In this document: positions 7,508 through 15,848 of the stretch, piece by piece
Numbering within the stretch: the first letter of the stretch is position 1
Layout of the letters: every line of letters starts with the position of its first letter
Assembly: GCA_019418235.1 (NCBI GenBank)
Contig: DYCH01000017.1
Span: forward strand, 2,762-45,947
Reading direction: 5' to 3'
DNA: 43,186 bases
Source: Sutterella sp.
GTDB taxonomy: Bacteria > Pseudomonadota > Gammaproteobacteria > Burkholderiales > Burkholderiaceae_F
Translations under genes and position numbers: made by a program
Notes under the pieces: generated by a model
The model's input: only the letters and a program-made list of their open reading frames with translations
Database searches by the model: none
Told to the model about the DNA's origin: nothing

Positions 7508-8154
7508 TACTTGTATCTCTTTTCAAGGTAAGCCACTAAACGAGTAATCGGGAAGGTCAAGGCTAAGTAAATCAAAGCCACAGCCGTCCAAATTTCCATT
7601 GCACCGTAGGTACTGGCGATAATCAACTGACCTTGACGGGTCAATTCTTCAAAGCCAATGACGGAGACCAAAGAAGAGTCCTTCAACATGGCGATAAATT
7701 CATTGCCAAGCGGCGGAATAATGCGCTTAAAGGCTTGCGGAATCACCACGAATCGCATCGTTTGAGACCAATTCAAACCCAAAGAACGACCGGCTTCCAT
7801 TTGGCCCTTATCAATAGAGAGAATACCGCCGCGGAAGATTTCTGCGATGTAAGCGCTACTATTGATACTACAAGCCACAATGGCTGCAATGAACGGATCG
7901 ATACGCGTACCGATTAACATCGGCAACGCAAAGTAGATCATAAAAATTTGCACCAAGAGCGGCGTACCACGCAAAAAGTCCACGTAGATCTTTGCGGGGA
8001 TGCGGAAAATAGCCACACGGGAAATTTGAGCGATCCCGATAAAAAGACCAAAGAGCAAGCCCAAGCCCACACTAATGGCCGTAATTTTGAGCGTAACACC
8101 GGCTCCGACCAACAAGAGCGGGAAAGAGTCGATGATTAATTGAAAATCAAACAT
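7507..8154 (-). CDS. Polar amino-acid ABC transporter, permease (HisM/GlnP type)
   Basis: This inner-membrane channel subunit has 215 residues and about five membrane segments. The coupling EAA loop is clear: EAGRSLGLNWSQTMRFVVIPQAF-type sequence around 122-145, which contacts the ATPase. The early motif VGAGVTLKITAISVGLGLLFG is typical of the family. Only one permease is encoded, so the transporter is probably a homodimer. No good Shine-Dalgarno sequence precedes its ATG; AAAAGGC lies 13 bases upstream. It sits 30 bases after the nearer binding-protein gene. Confidence 0.93.
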   Translation of the reverse strand: MFDFQLIIDSFPLLLVGAGVTLKITAISVGLGLLFGLFIGIAQISRVAIFRIPAKIYVDFLRGTPLLVQIFMIYFALPMLIGTRIDPFIAAIVACSINSSAYIAEIFRGGILSIDKGQMEAGRSLGLNWSQTMRFVVIPQAFKRIIPPLGNEFIAMLKDSSLVSVIGFEELTRQGQLIIASTYGAMEIWTAVALIYLALTFPITRLVAYLEKRYK

Positions 8155-8184
8155 GTCGATGTTTTGCCTTTTCGTTGTTATTGA

Positions 8185-8922
8185 TTATTGGCGAGCGCCA
8201 AACCACTTTTGGTAGATCTTGTCGTACTCACCATTGGCACGGATGATTTCCATACCCTTATTGAGTTTTTCCAAAAGTGCCTTATTGCCCTTTTTGACGC
8301 CCATACCGTAATTTTCGGCATCAAAAACTTGATTGACGGTCATCACCGTCTTGTCACCGCGGCGTGCGAGGTAGTAGTCAACGACAGGCTTATCGTTTAA
8401 CACAGCCTCACAACCTAAGTTCTTTAATTCCATGAAGGCTTCGGTAATGCTATTGAATTCCGTTACCTTGGCGCCCTTCACACGATTAGCGGCCATGGCA
8501 CCCGTCGTACCGATTTGAGCGCAAAGGCGTTGACCTTCCAAGCTCTTTAAACCGTCGTACTTGGCTTGGTCAGCCTTACGAATCAAAATCACCAAACCGG
8601 ATTGGTAATAAGGACTCGTAAAATCAATACGTGCTTGACGTTCGGGCGTAATCGTCATGGCGGCAGCCGTCACATCAATCACACCGGTTTGCAAAGACGG
8701 AATCAATGCATCAAAACCCATGTTATGAATTTTGATATCGTCACCCACAGCCTTGGCCATGGCGCGAATCACATCAATATCGAAACCCGTGACTTCATGG
8801 GTTTGCTCGTCCATAAATTCAAACGGAGCAAAGGTGGCTTCCGTGCCGATCGTAATCGTGCCGGCTTGAACACTAAAGGCCATCCCAACGGCAGCAAGTG
8901 CCCCCACAATCGTCTTTTTCAT
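8185..8922 (-). CDS. Periplasmic amino-acid-binding protein (SBP_bac_3), copy A
   Basis: This 245-residue solute-binding protein delivers a polar amino acid to the permease. A signal peptide occupies about 1-20 (MKKTIVGALAAVGMAFSVQA, cleavage after VQA). The mature part begins TITIGTEATFAPFEF. Family motifs include GFDIDVIRAMAKAVG, ITPERQARIDFTSPYYQSG and LCAQIGTTGA. The ligand-binding acid in NDKPVVDYYLARRG and the FTSPY region are intact. It is clearly paralogous to the next gene upstream. AAAGGA lies before the ATG. Confidence 0.94.
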   Translation of the reverse strand: MKKTIVGALAAVGMAFSVQAGTITIGTEATFAPFEFMDEQTHEVTGFDIDVIRAMAKAVGDDIKIHNMGFDALIPSLQTGVIDVTAAAMTITPERQARIDFTSPYYQSGLVILIRKADQAKYDGLKSLEGQRLCAQIGTTGAMAANRVKGAKVTEFNSITEAFMELKNLGCEAVLNDKPVVDYYLARRGDKTVMTVNQVFDAENYGMGVKKGNKALLEKLNKGMEIIRANGEYDKIYQKWFGARQ

Positions 8923-8962
8923 GAAAAAATCCTTTCAGTCTGTATTCGAATTGTCTTCGAAA

Positions 8963-9715
8963 TTACTTCTGAGCCCCGAACCACTTCTTGTAAATACGGT
9001 CGTATTCACCGTTGGCTTTTACCTTTTCCAAGCCTTGGTTCACGAACTCTTGCATCTTCTTGTTATTCTTTGCCACGGCAATCCCGTAATCTTCAGCCGA
9101 CAAGGCTTCAGGCAAACGGTACATTCCTTGAGTGCCACGACGAGCCATATAGTAATCCATCACGGGCTTATCGTGCACGACGGCTTCACAACCGCCATTT
9201 TGCAATTCTAAGAATGCTTCCGGAGCAGAGTTAAATTCTTTTACGTTTTGACCGGAGAACTTGCGAGCCGTAATAGCACCCGTGGTACCAATTTGTGCGC
9301 ACAGTTGCTTACCCTTAACGCTATCAATCGTCGGATACTTATCCTTATTGGCTTCACGAACCATCACGGCTAAACCGGATTGATAGTAAGGCGTAGAGAA
9401 AAGCACACGACGAGCACGTTGTTCCGTAATCGTCATGCCACTGATTGCGAAGTCAATGGCGCGTGTTTGCAAAGCCGGAATCAAACCGTCAAAAGGCATA
9501 TTTTGCAACTTGATTTCAACACCTTGGGCCTTACCGATAGCACGGATCAAGTCCATTTCAAAACCAGCCGGTTGATTATTCTCATCCACAAACTCAAACG
9601 GAGCAAAAGCCATGTTGGCACCGGCCGTATACACTTCAGCTGCTTGAGCTTGCGCCATCACACCAGTTGCTGCCATCATCACGGCCATCATCGTTGCTTT
9701 AATCTTTAACGTCAT
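8963..9715 (-). CDS. Periplasmic amino-acid-binding protein (SBP_bac_3), copy B
   Basis: This 250-residue paralogue of copy A is the first gene of the importer unit. The signal peptide covers about 1-25, ending AQAQA. The mature part has AFAPFEFVDENNQPAGFEMDL, ITEQRARRVLFSTPYYQSG and LCAQIGTTGA. The two copies share these motifs almost word for word but differ elsewhere, so one importer probably serves two related ligands or affinities. AAGGAGAG stands six bases before the ATG, the strongest ribosome site of the four genes. The promoter must lie in the long AT-rich region upstream. Confidence 0.94.
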   Translation of the reverse strand: MTLKIKATMMAVMMAATGVMAQAQAAEVYTAGANMAFAPFEFVDENNQPAGFEMDLIRAIGKAQGVEIKLQNMPFDGLIPALQTRAIDFAISGMTITEQRARRVLFSTPYYQSGLAVMVREANKDKYPTIDSVKGKQLCAQIGTTGAITARKFSGQNVKEFNSAPEAFLELQNGGCEAVVHDKPVMDYYMARRGTQGMYRLPEALSAEDYGIAVAKNNKKMQEFVNQGLEKVKANGEYDRIYKKWFGAQK

Positions 9716-10188
9716 TTTGCTCTCCTTGTCGATCCAAGCAAAAATTTTTCTTCTTTATTTCTTTTAAACGCCCCTTTCAGAACTCTCGGAGTCACTTTTG
9801 GCGTCGTGAGGTGAAAGTTTATCCATGCAAGAAAATCGTACAACCTCACAACCGATTGTTTTTATTCATAAAATGTCGAATTGTTTCAACAAAAGGTCGA
9901 CAATTTCTTACTAATTGCCTATTCTTTTTTTGTTCTCGCATTTAAAAATAATACTAACTCTTTGAAATCATTAAATAAAGACTCGTTTACACTTAATTGA
10001 TCTTAAGAGATGAGAAATAGAGCTTTTTACTTAAGTCAAATCACAACACAAAAAATATGTAGAGATTTTTTTCTCATCAAGTTTTTTGATAACTTCTGAA
10101 AAGAAAAACTATTTTCTTTATATTTCAATGAATTAGATAAATAAAAGTGTTAATTCTTTTAATTGACAAGTTTGAATTTTTGTCGACT
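9716..10188. promoter_or_regulatory. AT-rich gene-free upstream region of the amino-acid importer
   Basis: About 470 bases with no credible ORF. On the minus strand TTGAAA followed 17 bases later by AATAAA (around 9865-9890) could be a promoter, but it is weak. A candidate operator is TGTCGA (9874-9879) facing TCGACA (9897-9902), and another TGTCGA occurs at 10181-10186. The AT content is well above that of the surrounding genes. I see no tRNA or riboswitch fold here. Confidence 0.35.
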
Positions 10189-10218
10189 AAAAAAAAGTTT
10201 GAGCTAACTCAAACTTTT
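10189..10218 (-). terminator. Rho-independent terminator of the RHH gene
   Basis: Read on the minus strand, AAAAGTTTGAG, a four-base loop and CTCAAACTTTT form an 11-bp perfect stem (10193-10203 with 10208-10218) running into a tract of eight T. It lies about 80 bases past the stop of the 73-residue protein. Confidence 0.85.
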
Positions 10219-10295
10219 AATGGAAAAGTCAGTTCTTACGAGAAAAAACTGCTGTATTTGAAAAATTTTCAACCCATTTGTTGAAAATCGTGGCG

Positions 10296-10517
10296 TCAAG
10301 ATTGATTTAAAGCGGAGGTGTTGTGTAACTGTTTCATCAAGGCTTGAAATTCATCCTCGGTCATCTTCTCTTTGGCTCTGGAAAAATAGGTGCTAAAAAG
10401 TAGCTCCAGACTGCGAGTGATCACTTCAGATGAAGAGCATTGATGAATTTGAGCAAAAGCTTCCAGTCGCTCTGCGTAGTGGCTTGGAACTTCGACCTCA
10501 ATGGTTCGGTGCTGCAT
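10296..10517 (-). CDS. Small ribbon-helix-helix-like protein, orphan
   Basis: The 73-residue product begins RTIEVEVPSHYAERLEAFA, a strand followed by a helix, then SSSEVITRSLELLF, which together resemble the CopG/Arc ribbon-helix-helix fold. The C-terminal tail is charged and helical. A perfect AAGGAGG lies eight bases before the ATG, and a strong terminator follows, so this is a real single-gene transcript. RHH proteins are often antitoxins or repressors, yet no toxin-like partner is beside it: upstream is the IMPACT-family gene and downstream a gene-free region. The target is unknown. Confidence 0.7.
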   Translation of the reverse strand: MQHRTIEVEVPSHYAERLEAFAQIHQCSSSEVITRSLELLFSTYFSRAKEKMTEDEFQALMKQLHNTSALNQS

Positions 10518-10613
10518 GGGCTAAACCTCCTTGACTTATTATCCTGTCTCAAGGAGAAAAACTCTTCCCTAAAAGTCCCATGCGTTGATAAAAGCCAAAA
10601 GGCTCTCTCGCCT

Positions 10614-11252
10614 TTACGCCTTATCTTCTTCGATTTCGACCAAAAGATTGGCGGCGGTCTTTTCTGTCAGGGTGTTAATGAGAGTGTCAACATGCTCAAG
10701 AGGCACATCGAGCAAAAATGTCACGTCCATCCCAAAGTCTTTTTCTAGAATCTGAGCGTTCACTGATTCAAATTCACGCAAAGCAATATTGACAAAACGA
10801 TGTTCTAACGTGATGCGAACTTTCTGACACGGCACTCGCTCTCGAATGGGTAACGACTCCAGTCCTAATTTGGTAAGTCCTTGATAGGCCCTCACAAGAC
10901 CCCCAGTCCCCAAAAGAATGCCACCGAAATATCGCGTCACAACGGCAGCGACTTCGCCCACTCCGCAATGCAAAAGTACCGTGAGCATCGGTCGTCCCGC
11001 CGTGCCCTTTGGCTCCCCATCGTCACTGGCGCCCACCTGAGCAGTGCTTCCTGGCTCACCCGCAACATAGGCCCAGCAGTTGTGCGTTGCCGTGGCGTGC
11101 TCTTCTCGAATACGTTCGATGAAAGCCTTCGCCTCTTCGGTATTGGTGACGCGCGCCATCGTCACAATAAAACATGAACGATGAATGATTTCTTCAGCGC
11201 GATGAATTTCACCGGGCTTAAGATCGGGGACGTTGTAGACGGTTTGAGCCAT
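10614..11252 (-). CDS. IMPACT family protein (YigZ-like)
   Basis: This 212-residue protein has the UPF0029/IMPACT domain (about 20-125, with ATHNCWAYVAG, DDGEPKGTAGRPML and VVTRYFGGILLGTGGLVRAY) and a C-terminal DUF1949 domain (about 140-205) with a ferredoxin-like fold. Bacterial YigZ-type proteins are thought to touch RNA or translation, but the function is not settled. The ATG at 11252 fits the family's N-terminus, but there is no Shine-Dalgarno sequence. The groESL terminator ends only about 12 bases upstream, leaving no room for a promoter unless it overlaps the terminator. Expression by read-through from groESL, or from a leaderless start, is likely. Confidence 0.9.
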   Translation of the reverse strand: MAQTVYNVPDLKPGEIHRAEEIIHRSCFIVTMARVTNTEEAKAFIERIREEHATATHNCWAYVAGEPGSTAQVGASDDGEPKGTAGRPMLTVLLHCGVGEVAAVVTRYFGGILLGTGGLVRAYQGLTKLGLESLPIRERVPCQKVRITLEHRFVNIALREFESVNAQILEKDFGMDVTFLLDVPLEHVDTLINTLTEKTAANLLVEIEEDKA

Positions 11253-11263
11253 TGTTTAGTGAG

Positions 11264-11304
11264 AAAAAGCGATCCGAAAACATCATGTCTCGGATCGCTT
11301 TTTT
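11264..11304 (-). terminator. Rho-independent terminator of groESL
   Basis: GCGATCCGA (11269-11277) pairs with TCGGATCGC (11290-11298), extended by A5/T6 on the outside, to give a stem of about 14 bp flanked by T tracts on both strands. It lies 31 bases past the groEL stop. Confidence 0.9.
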
Positions 11305-11335
11305 GATCAAGGAATCAAATTCTTATGGAATCCGA

Positions 11336-12970
11336 TTACATCATCGGCATGCCGTCCATGCCGCCCATGCCGGAGGGCATCGGCTTAACATCTTCAGGCA
11401 AATCACCAATCATGCAATCCGTCGTCAAGATCAAGCTGGCAACGGAAGCAGCGTTTTGCAAAGCCGTACGCGTCACCTTCGTCGGATCCAACACGCCCAT
11501 TTCAATCATGTCACCATAGGAGCTCGTTTGAGCATTAAAGCCGTAGTTGCCTTCGCCGTTAGCGACAGCGTTCACAACGACGCTGGGTTCGAGACCGGCG
11601 TTGGAAACGATTTGACGCATCGGTTCTTCCATGGCACGCAAAACGATCTTGATACCGGCCGTTTGTTCTTCGTTGTCGCCCTTAAGACCGGCAACAGCCT
11701 TTTGAGCACGAACGAGAGCAACACCACCGCCAGGAACCACGCCTTCTTCAACAGCAGCACGCGTAGCATGCAATGCGTCGTCAACGCGAGCCTTCTTTTC
11801 CTTCATTTCGACTTCGGTAGCAGCACCGATCTTCAACAAAGCAACGCCACCGGCCAACTTAGCCACACGTTCTTGGAGCTTTTCACGATCGTAATCAGAC
11901 GTGACAGCATCGATTTGCGTGCGGATGTTCTTCACACGGGCTTCGATCAATTCAGGGTTACCGGCGCCATTGATGATGGTCGTGTTTTCCTTGTTGACTT
12001 CGATACGCTTGGCTTGACCCAAGTGTTCGAGCGTCGTCTTATCCAAGGACAAACCGAGATCCTTCGTGATCAACGTGCCGCCCGTCAAGATAGCGATATC
12101 TTCGAGCGTGGCCTTACGACGGTCACCAAAGCCCGGAGCCTTCACAGCGCAGACCTTCAAGATACCACGCAAGCTGTTAACCACCAACGTAGCCAAAGCT
12201 TCGCCTTCCAAGTCTTCCGTGATGATCATCAACGGACGACCGGCCTTAGCGACTTGTTCCAAAATCGGCAAAAGGTCACGGATGTTGCTGATCTTTTGGT
12301 CGTGCAACAAGATGAAGGGGTTATCCAAAACAGCCACTTGCTTGTCCGGGTTCGTGATGAAGTACGGAGACAAGTAACCGCGGTCAAATTGCATACCTTC
12401 AACCACATCCAATTCGTTCTTCAAGGACTTGCCGTCTTCAACCGTGATGACGCCTTCCTTACCGACCTTTTCCATGGCTTCGGCGATGATTTCACCGATT
12501 TCCACGTCACTATTGGCGGAAATAGAACCGACTTGAGCGATTTCCTTGGTGGTGGTCACGGGCTTGCTGAGCTTCTTCAATTCTTCAACAGCCACAGCCA
12601 CAGCCTTGTCGATACCGCGCTTCAAATCCATCGGATTCATACCGGCAGCAACAAACTTCATACCTTCAACCACGATGGCTTGGGCCAAAACCGTAGCCGT
12701 CGTCGTACCGTCACCAGCGTTGTCATTGGTCTTGGAAGCGACTTCGCGGACCATTTGAGCGCCCATGTTTTCAAACTTATCTTTCAATTCGATTTCGCGG
12801 GCAACCGTCACACCGTCCTTCGTCACCAACGGGCTACCGAAGTTACGATCGAGCACAACGTTACGACCCTTCGGGCCCAACGTCACCTTAACGGCATTAG
12901 CCAACGTGTTAATACCGCGAACCATACGGACGCGGCCGTCTTCACCAAAAAGCACTTGCTTAGCAGACAT
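11336..12970 (-). CDS. groL: 60 kDa chaperonin GroEL
   Basis: GroEL forms the double-ring ATP-driven folding chamber capped by GroES. The 544-residue protein is full length. The equatorial ATP site is intact: TLGPKGRNVVL (30-40), NDNAGDGTTTATVLA (with catalytic Asp86-type residue) and VVPGGGVAL near 412-420. The apical domain has the usual IITEDLEGEALATLVVN. The C-terminal tail ends in GMGGMDGMPMM, the Gly-Met-rich tail found in GroEL. It starts 41 bases after groES and the two form a standard operon. This is the only groEL in the window. Confidence 0.99.
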   Translation of the reverse strand: MSAKQVLFGEDGRVRMVRGINTLANAVKVTLGPKGRNVVLDRNFGSPLVTKDGVTVAREIELKDKFENMGAQMVREVASKTNDNAGDGTTTATVLAQAIVVEGMKFVAAGMNPMDLKRGIDKAVAVAVEELKKLSKPVTTTKEIAQVGSISANSDVEIGEIIAEAMEKVGKEGVITVEDGKSLKNELDVVEGMQFDRGYLSPYFITNPDKQVAVLDNPFILLHDQKISNIRDLLPILEQVAKAGRPLMIITEDLEGEALATLVVNSLRGILKVCAVKAPGFGDRRKATLEDIAILTGGTLITKDLGLSLDKTTLEHLGQAKRIEVNKENTTIINGAGNPELIEARVKNIRTQIDAVTSDYDREKLQERVAKLAGGVALLKIGAATEVEMKEKKARVDDALHATRAAVEEGVVPGGGVALVRAQKAVAGLKGDNEEQTAGIKIVLRAMEEPMRQIVSNAGLEPSVVVNAVANGEGNYGFNAQTSSYGDMIEMGVLDPTKVTRTALQNAASVASLILTTDCMIGDLPEDVKPMPSGMGGMDGMPMM

Positions 12971-13011
12971 GAGTTATTACTCCAAAAACAAATAAATCGA
13001 AATGCAAGAAA

Positions 13012-13299
13012 TTAGCAGAGAACGCCCATGATGTCTTCTTCGCGCATCACGAGGTATTCTTCACCATCAACCTTGACGGTTTGACCAGCATACTTGCCGA
13101 ACAAAACACGATCACCGACCTTAACATCCATCGGGATCAACTTGCCGGCATCATCACGCTTACCAGGACCGACAGCCAAAACTTCACCTTGATCGGGCTT
13201 TTCACCAGCGCTATCGGGAAGAACGATACCGCTAGCGGTAGTACGTTCAACTTCCAAACGCTTGACGATCACACGGTCATGTAACGGACGAATTTGCAT
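13012..13299 (-). CDS. groS: 10 kDa co-chaperonin GroES
   Basis: The 95-residue lid protein has MQIRPLHDRVIVKRLE at the N-terminus, the mobile loop ERTTASGIVLPDSA (about 18-31) and the C-terminal VDGEEYLVMREEDIMGV. I use the ATG at 13299, with AGGAG seven bases upstream; the longer reading from 13347 adds 16 residues not found in GroES. In the 178 bases upstream to the dacB start I see no CIRCE-type inverted repeat (TTAGCACTC facing GAGTGCTAA) and no clear sigma-32 promoter, so the heat-shock control is not evident. A GATAAT at about 13350 is a weak candidate -10. Confidence 0.98.
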   Translation of the reverse strand: MQIRPLHDRVIVKRLEVERTTASGIVLPDSAGEKPDQGEVLAVGPGKRDDAGKLIPMDVKVGDRVLFGKYAGQTVKVDGEEYLVMREEDIMGVLC

Positions 13300-13477
13300 T
13301 TGATTTCTCCTAATTTTCAATGAAACCTTTTTTACGAAACGCCACATTATCTCTTATCTTGGACGCTTCTATTCATACAGATTTTCGGTACTATTGATAG
13401 GAACAATTCCTATGTCCGAAAAATTCCTTCGTATATTGGCATATGTGGGGATACTTTTTCCATTTTCAAGGGCAAAA

Positions 13478-14914
13478 ATGCAAAAAAATCTAAAATTCTC
13501 CCTTTTAATGCCGATCTTCGCATTATCTATTTGTTTTTATTCGACTAATTCTTTTTCGGCACCACAAAAATTACCGACTTCCATTCAAAAAGCCCTTAAA
13601 AAGAATCAAATTTCTTCGCGTCAGTTAGCTGTCAGCGTCCGTCCTTTAGATGGCGGTAAAGTGAAATTAAATTGGCGAGCTGCTCAAAAAGTCTCCCCGG
13701 CCTCGACCGAAAAAATCATTACAACATTGGCAGCCTTAGAGACCCTTGGCCCCAACTGGCGTTGGCGCACGCAGTATTTGACCGAAGCTCCGATAAACGA
13801 CGGTGTAATTGACGGGCCTTTATACATTCGAGGCGGTGGCGACCCCACCTATGTGATTGAGCGTCTTTGGCGAGACCTCTCTGCCATGAAAGCCCAAGGG
13901 TTAGAGAAAATCCGAGGCGACATTGTGATTGACCGCACGCTTTTTGCAACGGACAAAAATAGTGTCCAATTTGGTGAAGAAATTCATCGCCCTTATATGA
14001 AAGAAGCCGATGCGGCTTTGATTAACTATCAAGCGGTCACCTTTCACTTTGAGCCCGATTATGAAAATGGCATCGCTCACATCACGACAACGCCTACGCT
14101 AAAAGGTTTTGAAGCGCCAAAAACCGTGAAACTTGTCGCCTCCAACGCCAATTGCGTTGGCTGGCGCCACGCGTTAAAACTCAACATTAAAAATGAATGG
14201 GAACCCACCTTTGACGGTGGCTTTCCGAAAAGCTGCCCTGCTAAGGATCTTTCCTACATTTTCAGTAACCCGGAGAGCTATTGGCAAGCCTTATTAGAGC
14301 CGTTATTGGATGAAATGGATATTAGTTGGAGGGGTGAAGTTGTCAAAGGTGTTATTCCTGAAAAAGCCAATCCGCTTTATACGGCTTACTCCGAAGATTT
14401 GGTGCATGTGAGTCGCTTAACGAATAAATTCAGCAACAACGTTTTGGCTCGCCACATTTATCTCACACTAGGCCTCATCGCCAATGATGAAAAGTCAGGA
14501 GCTGATTACCCCATGGCCCGTTCTGCACTTCAAAATTGGTTAACCCAAAGCGTTAAAGTGAAACCCGGTACGGTTTTTGTTGATAATGGCAGTGGCCTTT
14601 CAAGAGAAAGCTTCGTGACCGCAAGCGCCATGACTCAAATCATTGCCTACGGATGGAAAAGCCCCCGTATGCCTGAATGGGTGAGTACTTTCCCCGTCTC
14701 CGCCACAGACGGCACGATGCGTCGCCGACAAGTGGCTCCCGGCTCTGCGTACATTAAAACAGGACTTTTAAACGGCGTGAAATCGGTTGCGGGCGTCATT
14801 CAAGCCAAAAGTGGCAAACGCTATGCCATCTTTGGTGTCGTAGAGGGGGAACGCGCAACAAGCACCGATGCCCCCTTGGATGCCGTCATTCAATGGGTTT
14901 TCCTTAAGGGCTAG
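13478..14914 (+). CDS. dacB: D-alanyl-D-alanine carboxypeptidase/endopeptidase (PBP4 type)
   Basis: This periplasmic S13-family enzyme trims or cuts peptidoglycan peptides. The 478-residue protein starts with a signal peptide (MQKNLKFSLLMPIFALSICF, cleavage near SFSA at 28). The three active-site motifs are present: STEK (Ser76-Lys79) in VSPASTEKIITTLA, SNN in TNKFSNNVLARH, and KTG in AYIKTGLLNGVKS. The large insertion between the first two motifs matches PBP4/DacB. I prefer the ATG at 13478, which has AAGGG close upstream and gives a clean signal peptide, over ATG 13412 or TTG 13394. It is divergent from groESL. Confidence 0.93.
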   Translation: MQKNLKFSLLMPIFALSICFYSTNSFSAPQKLPTSIQKALKKNQISSRQLAVSVRPLDGGKVKLNWRAAQKVSPASTEKIITTLAALETLGPNWRWRTQYLTEAPINDGVIDGPLYIRGGGDPTYVIERLWRDLSAMKAQGLEKIRGDIVIDRTLFATDKNSVQFGEEIHRPYMKEADAALINYQAVTFHFEPDYENGIAHITTTPTLKGFEAPKTVKLVASNANCVGWRHALKLNIKNEWEPTFDGGFPKSCPAKDLSYIFSNPESYWQALLEPLLDEMDISWRGEVVKGVIPEKANPLYTAYSEDLVHVSRLTNKFSNNVLARHIYLTLGLIANDEKSGADYPMARSALQNWLTQSVKVKPGTVFVDNGSGLSRESFVTASAMTQIIAYGWKSPRMPEWVSTFPVSATDGTMRRRQVAPGSAYIKTGLLNGVKSVAGVIQAKSGKRYAIFGVVEGERATSTDAPLDAVIQWVFLKG

Positions 14915-14928
14915 AAAAGAAAAACGTC

Positions 14929-14934
14929 TATAAT
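14929..14934 (+). promoter_or_regulatory. Candidate -10 box for pyrF
   Basis: TATAAT lies 38 bases before the pyrF start, in the 57-base gap after dacB. No good -35 is visible, so activity may be modest or pyrF may also be read from dacB. Confidence 0.4.
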
Positions 14935-14971
14935 TAACAGATCGTGATCTTGTTAGGTTCGAGTTTTTAAA

Positions 14972-15790
14972 ATGACTTTTATTGAGAAATTACAAAATCG
15001 TTGGGCTGAAAGCCAATCTCTTTTGTGCGTGGGTTTAGATCCGGATAAGCATCGTTTGCCTGAACATCTCAAGGGCAAGGACTACGCTTTTTACGAATTC
15101 TGCACCGCCATCGTCGATGCAACCGCTCCGTACGCTTGTGCCTTTAAGCCACAAATCGCTTACTTCGCCTCCCGTGGCGCTGAAGAACAATTAAAAGCCA
15201 TCATTTCCTACATTCACGAAAATTACCCCAATATTCCGGTGGTATTGGATAGTAAGCGTGGCGATATCGGCTCCACGGCCAAACACTATGCTCGTGAAGC
15301 TTTCGTGCGCTACAACGCCGATGCCGTAACCTTGTCGCCTTACATGGGTTTTGACTCCGTCGAACCTTACCTCGAATACGAAGACCGTGGTGCGATTCTT
15401 TTGTGTCGCACGTCCAATAAGGGCGGTAACGACATCCAAATGTTGATGGTCGATGGCAAACCGATTTACCAACACGTTGCAGCATTGGCTGCAGGCCCCT
15501 GGAATAAGAACGGTCAATTGGGTTTAGTGGTGGGTGCCACCTACCCCAATGAAATTGCTCAAGTCCGTCAAATCGTGGGGGATATGCCCTTGTTAGTACC
15601 GGGGATCGGTGCTCAAGGCGGTGACATCAATGCTTGCGTATCTGCCGGCGTCACCGAAAACAAGATGGGCATGATGATCAATTCAAGCCGCGCGATCTTG
15701 TACGCCTCTTCCGGCGAAGACTTTAAGGAAGCTGCCGCTAACGTGGCAGAAGAAACCTTCAGCAAGATTAACGCTGCTCGTCGCCTTTAA
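14972..15790 (+). CDS. pyrF: Orotidine 5'-phosphate decarboxylase (type 2)
   Basis: PyrF removes CO2 from OMP to make UMP, the last step of pyrimidine synthesis. The 272-residue length and the motif VVLDSKRGDIGSTAKHYA (90-107) mark the longer type 2 group. Asp93, Lys95 and Asp98 form the catalytic set. FKPQIAYF (58-65) and LVPGIGAQGGD follow the usual barrel order. The Shine-Dalgarno sequence is weak. In many betaproteobacteria pyrF lies close to the pncC/pgpA group; here it is on the opposite strand some 5 kb away. Confidence 0.96.
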   Translation: MTFIEKLQNRWAESQSLLCVGLDPDKHRLPEHLKGKDYAFYEFCTAIVDATAPYACAFKPQIAYFASRGAEEQLKAIISYIHENYPNIPVVLDSKRGDIGSTAKHYAREAFVRYNADAVTLSPYMGFDSVEPYLEYEDRGAILLCRTSNKGGNDIQMLMVDGKPIYQHVAALAAGPWNKNGQLGLVVGATYPNEIAQVRQIVGDMPLLVPGIGAQGGDINACVSAGVTENKMGMMINSSRAILYASSGEDFKEAAANVAEETFSKINAARRL

Positions 15791-15808
15791 TTGCGACACC
15801 CAAAACTG

Positions 15809-15846
15809 ATCAGCCTGAGATTTTTGTCTCAGGCTGATTTTTTTTT
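15809..15846 (+). terminator. Rho-independent terminator of pyrF
   Basis: ATCAGCCTGAGA (15809-15820) and TCTCAGGCTGAT (15827-15838) form a perfect 12-bp stem with a six-base loop, followed by a run of T up to 15846. It touches the stop of the convergent amidohydrolase gene at 15849. Confidence 0.93.
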
Positions 15847-15848
15847 GC

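Noticed and set aside
8566..9234. 222-codon plus-strand frame across the two binding-protein genes
   Set aside because: Antisense to two well-supported solute-binding protein genes.
11252..13015. 587-codon plus-strand frame opposite groEL
   Set aside because: It is the antisense shadow of groEL and groES codon use; its composition (rich in His, Asn, Arg, Asp) matches no fold and it has no ribosome site.
13300..13477. CIRCE element upstream of groES
   Set aside because: No TTAGCACTC / GAGTGCTAA pair is present in this gap.
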